This document shows, piece after piece, positions 1 through 6,255 of a DNA stretch of 12,320 nt. How positions within the stretch are numbered: the first letter of the stretch is position 1; each line of letters opens with the position of its first letter. Under the pieces are notes generated by a model, which did no database searches, was not told the origin of the DNA, and saw nothing but the letters and a program-made list of their open reading frames with translations. Origin of the DNA: Clostridia bacterium (GTDB lineage: Bacteria > Bacillota > Clostridia > Oscillospirales > Butyricicoccaceae); contig JAFYMQ010000162.1 in NCBI GenBank assembly GCA_017556565.1, positions 1 through 12,320 on the forward strand, given 5' to 3'. The position numbers were made by a program, and so were the translations under genes.

Positions 1-803
1 AGAATCTTCATACCCACAGTGTCTTTTGCGACGGCAAAGACACCCCTGAGCAGATGGTGGAGACCGCTATAGAAAAGGGCTTTGACTCCATTGGTTTTTC
101 GGGTCACTCCTCTATGTTCACCAACGGCAGAAACGGTATGTCTCCCGACGGAACACAGAGCTATCACGACTGCATAAACTCTCTCAAAAAACAGTACGAG
201 GGCAAGCTCAAGATTTTTTGCGGAATCGAGTTTGATATGTATTCGGGCATCGATCTCAGCAATTATGACTACCGCATAGGCGCGGTGCATTTTCTCAATA
301 TAGACGGACAGATAGTGCCCATGGACCGCACCCAGCAGGTTGTGCAGGACGTTATCGACACCCACTTTGGCGGCGACGGTATGGCCTATGCCAAGCATTT
401 TTACAGCGAGCTTGCACGCCTGCCCGAGTTTGGCAAATGCGACATCATCGGCCACTTTGACCTGCTGACCAAGCATAGCGAAAAAATAAAGTTCTTTGAC
501 GAAGACTCAAAAGAGTACCGCTCAGCAGCGCTGGAAGCCCTCCACGCACTCCGCGGCAAGATCCCCTTCTTTGAGGTCAACACAGGCGCTATTGCACGCG
601 GCAACCGCACCACACCCTATCCCGCACCCTTTATTATGGACGAGTTCAAAGCCCTCGGCTTTGGCGCGCTGGTCACCTCCGACTGCCACGACCGCAGATA
701 TCTTGACTGTTATTACGACGAGTCTTATGAATACCTTCGCGCCCACGGCTTCAATGAGATTTACGTGCTTACGGACGACGGCTTCAAGGCAGAAAGGATA
801 TAA
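1..803 (+). CDS. PHP-domain phosphatase, histidinol-phosphatase (HisJ) family, 5' end outside window
   Basis: The reading frame is open from base 3 and has no start inside the window, so the gene is truncated on the left by the window edge; the visible part is 266 residues. It opens with NLHTHSVFCDG, the first metal-binding motif of the PHP superfamily. Further metal-ligand motifs follow in the usual order: FSGHS, GIEFD, GAVHF, GHFDL, EVN and SDCHD. PHP proteins of this kind are metal-dependent phosphoesterases, and the annotated role of the family is histidinol phosphate hydrolysis in histidine synthesis. No his gene is visible nearby, so the true substrate is unknown. An ATG at 54 exists but would remove the essential HTH motif, so it is not the start. 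The acyltransferase-like gene begins 5 bases after the stop, implying co-transcription. Confidence 0.85.
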   Translation, partial: NLHTHSVFCDGKDTPEQMVETAIEKGFDSIGFSGHSSMFTNGRNGMSPDGTQSYHDCINSLKKQYEGKLKIFCGIEFDMYSGIDLSNYDYRIGAVHFLNIDGQIVPMDRTQQVVQDVIDTHFGGDGMAYAKHFYSELARLPEFGKCDIIGHFDLLTKHSEKIKFFDEDSKEYRSAALEALHALRGKIPFFEVNTGAIARGNRTTPYPAPFIMDEFKALGFGALVTSDCHDRRYLDCYYDESYEYLRAHGFNEIYVLTDDGFKAERI

Positions 804-808
804 AGCAT

Positions 809-1879
809 ATGAAACAACTGGTAGAATCCCTGCAGCAAAAATACGGTATGTTCAAGGTCAACTACGACTGCGTACACGAGGCGGCATGCCTGCTGGACAA
901 TGATCCCGAAAAGCTCGCCTGGGCAAAAAAATGGGCGCAGGAATACAAAAACCGCGACTTTGCCACCTGCCGCGATATTGAGCTGCCCGAAAGCGACGGC
1001 ACACTTTTGGGCGATATGCTGCCTCTGTTCGTGCTGCTGCCCAGCGTCCCCGATATGGTGGCAATGTACGAAAAGCGCGGCCTTATAGATATCATGGATC
1101 TTTTGCAGATAGACAGCTGCATCTCTGCGGTGGAAAAGCGCATCGGCAGAGTGGGTATGAATCGCCGCTACTTTGACTGGCTGACCAATTATCTCAAGTG
1201 CAGGATTTTTCAGGGCGGTGTGTTCAGAGTCGAGGTGGGCACACACAAGCGCCCCGCGCTGGTGCTGCGCCATTGCTGCACAGGCAGATATGAGGTAATG
1301 ATGACCGACGGCATCTTCCACCGCAGCGGCAATATGCTGGGCGCGGCAGGATGCACCGATATTGACGGCAGCTTTGAGGCGGATTTCAGAGAGACTGATG
1401 ACGAGTACTGCGGCCATCTGGCAAAAGACGGCATAGTGTCCCCTCAGCGTGTCACGCTGCGCAAAAGCGAGTGGGAGGTATATATCAAGCCCCAAGACGA
1501 TATGCTCTCTCTGCACATCCCAAAAGGCGCAAGCCTGACCCGTGAGACCATACAGTCGTCGGTAAAAGCCGCCCGCGAAATAGCAAAAAAAGCCTTCCCC
1601 GAGTTTGATATAAAAGCCGTCGGCTGCTACAGCTGGCTCTTATGCCCCAAGCTGGGCGAGATATTGGGTCAGGAGTCCCATATCGGCGTGTTTGGCGCAA
1701 GCTTTGTCCGCTGGCCGGTCAAGACCGACGGCATGGACGTGTTCGGGTTTGTGTTCCCCCAGACCCACAACGGTTACGCCACACTGCCCGAGAATACCCG
1801 ACTCGAGCGCAGCCTGAAAAAGCTCTACATGGACGGCGGCTATATCCTGAACACCGCAGGAATAGTTATTGAAGAATAA
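809..1879 (+). CDS. Acyltransferase-like protein with NAT_N and GNAT_C domains
   Basis: A 356-residue soluble protein with no signal peptide or membrane segment. I recognise the C-terminal half as the GNAT-like C-terminal domain (Pfam GNAT_C): LHIPKG at 235-240, a helix ending in KKAFPEFD (about 260-267), CYSWLLCPKLGEIL at 273-286, and an end segment LPENTRLERSLKKLY. The N-terminal part (about 1-150), with FVLLPSVPDM and YFDWLTNYLKCRIFQGGVFR, fits the NAT_N partner domain. Databases call such proteins acyltransferase domain-containing; to my knowledge the acyl donor and acceptor are not established. An AAAGGA ribosome site lies about 10 bases before the ATG. The 5-base gap to the PHP gene suggests translational coupling and a joint function. 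The gene ends just before the trpB T-box promoter, so it is a separate unit from trpB. Confidence 0.8.
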   Translation: MKQLVESLQQKYGMFKVNYDCVHEAACLLDNDPEKLAWAKKWAQEYKNRDFATCRDIELPESDGTLLGDMLPLFVLLPSVPDMVAMYEKRGLIDIMDLLQIDSCISAVEKRIGRVGMNRRYFDWLTNYLKCRIFQGGVFRVEVGTHKRPALVLRHCCTGRYEVMMTDGIFHRSGNMLGAAGCTDIDGSFEADFRETDDEYCGHLAKDGIVSPQRVTLRKSEWEVYIKPQDDMLSLHIPKGASLTRETIQSSVKAAREIAKKAFPEFDIKAVGCYSWLLCPKLGEILGQESHIGVFGASFVRWPVKTDGMDVFGFVFPQTHNGYATLPENTRLERSLKKLYMDGGYILNTAGIVIEE

Positions 1880-1896
1880 TTTTTTTCAACATATTG

Positions 1897-1925
1897 TTGA
1901 CAAGTGCGCCAAGCGGTGATATAAT
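1897..1925 (+). promoter_or_regulatory. Consensus sigma-A promoter of the trpB T-box transcript
   Basis: TTGACA at 1897-1902 and TATAAT at 1920-1925 are both perfect hexamers with a 17-base spacer. Transcription should begin near 1932, just upstream of the T-box Stem I. The -35 box overlaps a small inverted repeat (CAACA at 1887-1891, TGTTG at 1895-1899). Such a strong promoter is typical where control is exerted by an attenuator downstream. Confidence 0.88.
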
Positions 1926-1931
1926 CCAACC

Positions 1932-2219
1932 AATCGAATAACAAACCGTTGATGCGGAGATAACGGCACGTATGCCACTACAGAGAGCCCGTGATGCTGA
2001 GAGTCGGGTGTGAAACAGCTTGTCAAATGGACCGCGGAGGGTGCAGTCAAATGCGCGACAGCGCAGAGTATTCTGCAACGTGTGGCATACGTCAGTTGTC
2101 GGGGATATGTTGGTATCCCGCAAAGAGCACGGAACAACCGTGAAGCAAGGTGGCACCGCGAATATTGTAATATTCGTCCTTGTTGTGGTATAATTGCATT
2201 ACCACAACAAGGATTTTTT
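1932..2219 (+). promoter_or_regulatory. T-box riboswitch, tryptophan-specific (UGG specifier)
   Basis: The T-box signature AGGTGGCACCGCG is at 2148-2160. In Stem I the specifier loop lies between GCGG (1954-1957)/CCGC (2032-2035) below and GGCA (1965-1968)/TGTC (2021-2024) above; its 3' side reads AAATGGA, putting UGG (Trp) at 2028-2030. The antiterminator bulge UGGC is complementary to a GCCA 3' end, which fits tRNA-Trp with discriminator G. The antiterminator pairs CAAGG (2146-2150) with CCTTG (2178-2182) and CGAATATT (2159-2166) with AATATTCG (2169-2176). A hairpin CACGG/CCGTG (2128-2142) sits just before it. Uncharged tRNA-Trp should stabilise the antiterminator and allow trpB transcription; charged tRNA leaves the terminator to form. 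The downstream gene is trpB, so specifier and gene agree. Confidence 0.93.
2178..2219 (+). terminator. Regulated intrinsic terminator of the trpB T-box leader
   Basis: A 13-bp perfect stem (2178-2190 with 2200-2212) and a 9-base loop are followed by T6 at 2214-2219. Its 5' arm CCTTG is the same segment that the antiterminator uses, so the two structures are mutually exclusive, as expected for a T-box. Confidence 0.92.
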
Positions 2220-2272
2220 GTTTTTTGTTTTTGCACAGCTTCCGCCCATCCGTATAAAAAGTCGCCTTGTAG

Positions 2273-2292
2273 GGCAGGGGCTTGCTCCTGCC
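2273..2292. repeat. Small GC-rich hairpin repeat in the trpB 5' leader
   Basis: GGCAGG at 2273-2278 pairs with CCTGCC at 2287-2292, with an inner G-C and a G-T pair and a short loop; it is preceded by TTGTAG. There is no T-run after it, so it is not a terminator. The motif resembles dispersed hairpin repeats I associate with Clostridia intergenic DNA, but copies elsewhere cannot be checked here. The rest of 2220-2385 holds no gene or other recognised element except the trpB ribosome site. Confidence 0.4.
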
Positions 2293-2373
2293 GCTGACAA
2301 AACCCACGCAAAAACTCCGCAGCATATTTTTTCCATCGATAAACTTAAAATTACAAAAACTTTATCTATAAAC

Positions 2374-2378
2374 GGAGG
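2374..2378 (+). promoter_or_regulatory. trpB: Ribosome binding site that fixes the trpB start
   Basis: GGAGG lies 7 bases before the ATG at 2386. The frame is also open upstream to an ATG at 2194, but that codon lies inside the loop of the T-box terminator and would add 64 residues with no TrpB similarity, so 2386 is the start. Confidence 0.9.
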
Positions 2379-2385
2379 CATCATT

Positions 2386-3606
2386 ATGATTCTCAACGGC
2401 GTAAACTTTGACACTTATTTCCACAACTACCCCGACAAAGACGGCTATTTCGGCAAATACGGCGGTGTGTTCATCGAGGACAAGCTGAAAAAAGCCATGG
2501 AGGAGATCACCTCCGCATATTTCTCCATCTGCCAGTCCCGCAAGTTCATCGCAGAGCTGCGCAGAATCCGCAAAGAGTTCCAGGGCAGACCTACCCCTGT
2601 TACCCATCTTGAGCGCATGAGCGACTATCTGGGCGGCAAGGTTCAGCTGTACGCAAAGCGCGAGGATCTCAACCATTCGGGCGCACACAAGCTCAACCAC
2701 TGCATGGGCGAGGCTCTGCTTGCCAAGTACATGGGCAAGAAAAAGATCATCGCCGAGACCGGCGCAGGTCAGCACGGCGTTGCTCTGGCAACCGCCGCTG
2801 CATACTTCGGTCTGCAGTGCGACATCTATATGGGCGCTGTCGATATCAAAAAGCAGGCTCCCAACGTTGCCCGTATGAAGATCCTGGGCGCTAACGTTGT
2901 CGAGGTCACCCACGGTCTGCAGACCCTCAAAGAGGCTGTTGACGCCGCTTTTGAGGCATACAGCCGCGAGTACGAGGATGCTATCTACTGCATCGGCTCT
3001 GTTCTGGGCCCTCATCCCTTCCCCATGATGGTTCGTGACTTCCAGAGCGTTGTCGGTATCGAGGCAAGAGAGCAGTTCATCGATATGACCGGTCATCTGC
3101 CCAACGCCGTTGTTGCCTGCGTAGGCGGCGGCAGCAACGCAGCAGGTCTGTTCTCCGGTTTCCTCAACGATCCCGTTGACATCATCGGTGTCGAGCCTCT
3201 TGGCAAGGGTCCCAAGCTGGGCGACCACGCAGCAAGCCTCAAGTACGGCACCGAGGGCGTTATGCACGGCTTCAACTCCATCATGCTCAAGGACGAAAAC
3301 GGCGAGCCCGCACCCGTCTACTCGGTAGCCAGTGGTCTCGACTATCCCTCCTCCGGCCCCGAGCATGCTTTCTGGCAGGAGATCGGCAGAGTCAAGTATG
3401 ACGTTATCGACGACGAGGACAGCATCGATGCATTCTTCAAGCTTGCACGTATGGAGGGTATCATCCCCGCCATCGAGAGCGCTCACGCAGTCGCATACGG
3501 CATGAAGCTTGCCAAGACCATGGAGCACGGCTCCATCCTCATCAACCTGTTGGGCAGAGGCGACAAGGATATGGACTTCGTTATCCAGAACTACGGCATC
3601 AGATAA
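2386..3606 (+). CDS. trpB: Tryptophan synthase beta subunit (TrpB1 type), solo
   Basis: A PLP enzyme that condenses indole with L-serine to give L-tryptophan. At 406 residues it has normal TrpB length. Visible motifs: FGKYGG at 22-27; [14 protein letters not shown] with PLP lysine K102; AETGAGQHG with catalytic E124; the phosphate-binding GGGSNA at 247-252; [12 protein letters not shown] with D319; [11 protein letters not shown] with E364; GRGDKD at 390-395. One departure: the motif normally reading NLSGRGDKD is NLLGRGDKD, so the Ser that contacts the PLP pyridine nitrogen (Ser377 in the Salmonella enzyme) is Leu389. There is no trpA or other trp gene in the window. A Trp T-box controls expression. 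Likely roles are indole salvage, or partnership with a TrpA encoded elsewhere. Codon choice looks like that of a well-expressed gene. Confidence 0.95.
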   Translation: MILNGVNFDTYFHNYPDKDGYFGKYGGVFIEDKLKKAMEEITSAYFSICQSRKFIAELRRIRKEFQGRPTPVTHLERMSDYLGGKVQLYAKREDLNHSGAHKLNHCMGEALLAKYMGKKKIIAETGAGQHGVALATAAAYFGLQCDIYMGAVDIKKQAPNVARMKILGANVVEVTHGLQTLKEAVDAAFEAYSREYEDAIYCIGSVLGPHPFPMMVRDFQSVVGIEAREQFIDMTGHLPNAVVACVGGGSNAAGLFSGFLNDPVDIIGVEPLGKGPKLGDHAASLKYGTEGVMHGFNSIMLKDENGEPAPVYSVASGLDYPSSGPEHAFWQEIGRVKYDVIDDEDSIDAFFKLARMEGIIPAIESAHAVAYGMKLAKTMEHGSILINLLGRGDKDMDFVIQNYGIR

Positions 3607-3616
3607 AACATCACAA

Positions 3617-3654
3617 TACCCCGCCAAACAAATTGACATTTGTATGGCGGGGTA
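3617..3654. repeat. 17-bp near-perfect palindrome overlapping a promoter
   Basis: TACCCCGCCAAACAAAT (3617-3633) is the inverted complement of 3638-3654 with one mismatch and a 4-base centre TGAC. It lies 11 bases after the trpB stop. There is no T-run after it on the + strand, so as an RNA it would be a 3'-end stem-loop rather than a classic intrinsic terminator. As DNA it places the -35 box of the next promoter exactly at its centre. Confidence 0.8.
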
Positions 3655-3661
3655 ATATAAT
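3633..3661 (+). promoter_or_regulatory. Consensus sigma-A promoter of the hydrolase-PHP-radical SAM operon
   Basis: TTGACA at 3633-3638 and TATAAT at 3656-3661 are perfect, with a 17-base spacer. The start point should be near 3668, about 26 bases before the first ATG; AGGAGG at 3681-3686 is the ribosome site. The spacer is the right arm of the palindrome at 3617-3654, so a protein binding the palindrome would block RNA polymerase. This separates the operon from T-box control of trpB. Confidence 0.85.
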
Positions 3662-3693
3662 ATCCCCATATCAGGCAAACAGGAGGCTTTGAC

Positions 3694-4530
3694 ATGGATC
3701 ATTTTAACAGCTATCAGCTCAAACACTTTGCAGGTATCGTTGCCGACACAATGGGGTTAAGCCTGCCTGAGGGCTACGCAAAGGGCATCAGGTGGGTCAG
3801 CGATATACTCAAAAATCGCGCAGGCGGCACTTGCGACCGCGCCGTACTCTACCACGCCGATGCAGTCGGTATGTATATGTGGCAGCAGTATACCGACCTG
3901 TTTGCCCCCGTCTACCGCAACACCAGTCTGAGCGTGCCCTTTATCAGTACGGTCAGCTCCTTTACTCCCGTGGCCCACGCAAGTATGTATACAGGTTTAG
4001 ACCCCAAAGGTCACGGCATACACAGCTATACAAGACCCAAGCTTGAGTGCTCCACACTCTTTGACGTGCTCATAGCTCAAGGCAAAAAAGTCGCTATACT
4101 GGCTCAGGACGACTCTACCTTCCTGCACATTTTTGCGGGCAGGGATCTGGACTATTTTGAAGAGCCCAACGCCATCTGCATTCAGGAAAAGGCGCTTGAG
4201 CTGATAGAGAGCGACAAGTACGACGTGATTTCTATCCATACCTTTGATTATGACAATGCCGCACATTTCTACGGCCCCGAGAGCAAAGAGGGCATCAATG
4301 CCATCGCGCTGGAAGCCGACGGATTTGAGCGCATCGCCAACCTCATCCGCTCCAAAAAAGACGGCAAGCGCACACTTCTGACCTATTCGCCCGACCACGG
4401 CCAGCATCCCGTCGGCTCTATCGGTGACGAGCCCGAGGCAGAAGGCGTCGACACCTCCAGATTCAAGGGTATGCACGGAACAAAAAAGATCGAGGATATG
4501 AACATCGTTCATTTCTTCGGCACAATATGA
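3694..4530 (+). CDS. Small alkaline-phosphatase-superfamily hydrolase (phosphodiesterase/nucleotide pyrophosphatase type)
   Basis: A 278-residue soluble protein with the metal and nucleophile pattern of the alkaline phosphatase superfamily, NPP branch: D56 (HADAVG), nucleophile T91 in FTPVAHASMYTG, the GLDPKGHGI segment, D187/H191 in DNAAHFYGP, D234/H235 in SPDHGQH, and H261 in MHGT. All expected two-metal ligands are present, so it should be active on a phosphate mono- or diester; the substrate cannot be inferred. It is shorter than typical secreted NPP enzymes (roughly 400 residues) and has no signal peptide, so it is probably cytoplasmic. It is the first gene of a three-gene operon; the PHP gene starts 10 bases after its stop, within the same ribosome-site region. 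A clear paralog lies at 11418-12245. Confidence 0.85.
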   Translation: MDHFNSYQLKHFAGIVADTMGLSLPEGYAKGIRWVSDILKNRAGGTCDRAVLYHADAVGMYMWQQYTDLFAPVYRNTSLSVPFISTVSSFTPVAHASMYTGLDPKGHGIHSYTRPKLECSTLFDVLIAQGKKVAILAQDDSTFLHIFAGRDLDYFEEPNAICIQEKALELIESDKYDVISIHTFDYDNAAHFYGPESKEGINAIALEADGFERIANLIRSKKDGKRTLLTYSPDHGQHPVGSIGDEPEAEGVDTSRFKGMHGTKKIEDMNIVHFFGTI

Positions 4531-4540
4531 GGAGATAATT

Positions 4541-5332
4541 ATGAACTGGCTTGTTGATACACACACCCACTCCAACCACTCCTTTGACGGCAAGCATTCT
4601 GTGCTGGAGATGGCACAGACCGCCGAAAAAATGGGTCTCAAATACTTTGCCATCACCGACCATCTGGAGTTTGAGTATGAGCCGTGGAACCATCCCTTTG
4701 ACCCTGCCGCTCAGCGCCGCGACGTTGAGCAGGTGCAGCAGCAGGTCGCTCTCAAACTGGCATACGGTGCCGAGATCGGTCTGACCGCCGATCCCATACA
4801 CGCACAGCAGGGCTGGGATCATATCAAAGATCATGACCCCGACGTGGTCATCGGCTCGCTCCACATCCTCGACGGTGTGGACGTGTACCACGAGCCCTAT
4901 TTTGTGGGCAAAACCCGCGAGCAGGCATACATTCCTTATATCGAGAATATTCTTGCCGCTATCAAGACCCTGCCCCAGATCAATATCGTAGGCCACTACG
5001 ATTTCGTCTGCAAAGGCGCAACCTTTGAAAACCGCCCTATGACCCTTGCCGATTCGCCTGCGGTTTTTGACGAGCTGTTTGCCTATCTTGTCCACAACGG
5101 CATCGGTCTTGAGATAAACACCGCCGTGTGGAAGGGTGCTGAGCCTTGGGGACTTGATGTTCTCAAATATTACAGAGAAAAGGGCGGCGAGTTCGTCACC
5201 TTCGGCACAGACTCCCACAGACCCTCTCAGGTCGGTCTGCTTATCGACAGCGCTCGTGAGCTTGCTTTGGCGGCGGGTATAAACTACACCGCAATTTACG
5301 AAAAACGCAAGCCTACGTTTATCAAGCTGTAA
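4541..5332 (+). CDS. PHP-domain phosphatase, histidinol-phosphatase HisJ family
   Basis: A 263-residue protein with the complete set of PHP metal motifs in order: DTHTHS (H8, H10), FDG at 15-17, ITDH (D40, H41), AEIG (E78), GSLH (H108), GHYDF (H152), EIN at 191-193, and TDSH (D224, H226). This is the pattern of HisJ-type histidinol-phosphatases, trinuclear-metal phosphoesterases. Full-length HisJ enzymes are of similar size. The neighbours, an AP-superfamily hydrolase and a radical SAM protein, are not histidine genes, so another phosphorylated substrate is possible. GAGGAG sits 5 bases before the ATG and overlaps the stop of the preceding gene. It is more divergent from the PHP protein at the left edge than recent duplication would give. 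Confidence 0.87.
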   Translation: MNWLVDTHTHSNHSFDGKHSVLEMAQTAEKMGLKYFAITDHLEFEYEPWNHPFDPAAQRRDVEQVQQQVALKLAYGAEIGLTADPIHAQQGWDHIKDHDPDVVIGSLHILDGVDVYHEPYFVGKTREQAYIPYIENILAAIKTLPQINIVGHYDFVCKGATFENRPMTLADSPAVFDELFAYLVHNGIGLEINTAVWKGAEPWGLDVLKYYREKGGEFVTFGTDSHRPSQVGLLIDSARELALAAGINYTAIYEKRKPTFIKL

Positions 5333-5341
5333 GAGGTAACA

Positions 5342-6220
5342 ATGGAAAGAATAAGATACATCGGTGACATTTACCGTCCGCCAAGCGAGGCATACTCGCT
5401 GATAATTCAGGCAACGGTGGGCTGCTCCAATAATACCTGCCGTTTTTGCAGAATGTACAAAGCCAAGCAGTTCTACATCCGTCCCGTTGAGGATGTGCTG
5501 GAAGATCTGCGCCGCGCCCGCGCCTGCTGCCGCCACGCCGAGCGAATATTCATAGCCGACGGCGACGCGCTTATTATGCCTCTGCAGAGCTGGATCAAGA
5601 TACTTGACTATATCAAGCTGCATTTTCCCGAATGCACCCGTGTCACCTGCTACGCAACGCCCCGCAGCGTGCTGCTCAAGAGCGCGGACGAGCTTGCCGT
5701 GCTGCGCGGTCTGGGTCTTGAGATGGTCTATATCGGTCTGGAATCGGGCTCGGATCGGGTGCTCAAACTGATGGACAAGGGCAACACCGCCGCCGAGATA
5801 ATCGAAGCAAGCCGCAAGCTGCACGCGGCGGGCATCAAAATCTCGGTCACCGCAATCAACGGTCTGGGCGGACTTGACCTGCTGCAGGAGCACGCCGTCG
5901 AGACGGGCAAGGTCTTTTCACAGATGAAGCCTCACTATATCGGGCTGCTGACTTTGATGATCGAGCCGCCCGCACCCGTGTGCCAAATGGTAGATTCGGG
6001 CGAGCTCAAGCTGCTGACGCCCGAAGAAGTATTGGGCGAAACACGCCTGATACTGCAAAACTGCGACTGTGAAGGCGCGGTTTTCCGCGCAAACCACGCA
6101 AGCAACTACCTGCCCCTTGCCGGCACGCTGAACAGAGATAAAGACGGGCTGATCGCGCTTATTGACAGCGCTTTAGCCGGAAAAACCAATCTCCGTCCGG
6201 AATATTTCCGCGCGCTGTAA
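5342..6220 (+). CDS. Radical SAM protein with CX4CX2C cluster motif
   Basis: A 292-residue protein. The cluster motif is C28-x4-C33-x2-C36 (GCSNNTCRFCRMYK) instead of the canonical CX3CX2C; an aromatic residue precedes the last Cys, as usual. Later radical SAM signatures are IADGDAL (about 70-76, the region of the SAM-binding motif) and YIGLESGSDRVLKLMDKG, common in Elp3/MiaB-like TIM barrels. I recall a group of Clostridia radical SAM proteins with the same spaced CSxNxCxFCxMYK motif and no assigned reaction. There is no extra C-terminal Cys cluster that would suggest a SPASM domain. It starts 9 bases after the PHP stop with a GAGGT ribosome site, so it is the third gene of the operon. The two partner hydrolases hint at metabolism of a phosphorylated compound, but this is inference. 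Confidence 0.87.
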   Translation: MERIRYIGDIYRPPSEAYSLIIQATVGCSNNTCRFCRMYKAKQFYIRPVEDVLEDLRRARACCRHAERIFIADGDALIMPLQSWIKILDYIKLHFPECTRVTCYATPRSVLLKSADELAVLRGLGLEMVYIGLESGSDRVLKLMDKGNTAAEIIEASRKLHAAGIKISVTAINGLGGLDLLQEHAVETGKVFSQMKPHYIGLLTLMIEPPAPVCQMVDSGELKLLTPEEVLGETRLILQNCDCEGAVFRANHASNYLPLAGTLNRDKDGLIALIDSALAGKTNLRPEYFRAL

Positions 6221-6255
6221 AACCGCGCCCTCGGAGTAGCGAAGATAATGAATAG

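Noticed and set aside
1..803. Start of the first gene at the ATG at 54
   Set aside because: This would delete the HTHS metal motif encoded at 3-20, and the frame is open to the window edge.
1871..1886. Intrinsic terminator after the acyltransferase-like gene (TTATT/AATAA followed by a T-run)
   Set aside because: The stem is five A-T pairs only, too weak to call; the T-run may be incidental.
2194..2385. 64-residue N-terminal extension of TrpB
   Set aside because: The ATG at 2194 lies within the terminator loop of the T-box, the extension has no TrpB similarity, and GGAGG precedes the ATG at 2386.
2362..3726. 454-codon open frame on the minus strand across trpB
   Set aside because: It is antisense to an unmistakable trpB, its translation has no recognisable domain, and it arises because trpB rarely uses TTA, CTA and TCA codons.
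4463..5893. 476-codon open frame on the minus strand across the PHP and radical SAM genes
   Set aside because: Antisense shadow of two motif-complete genes; no family motif and no promoter of its own.
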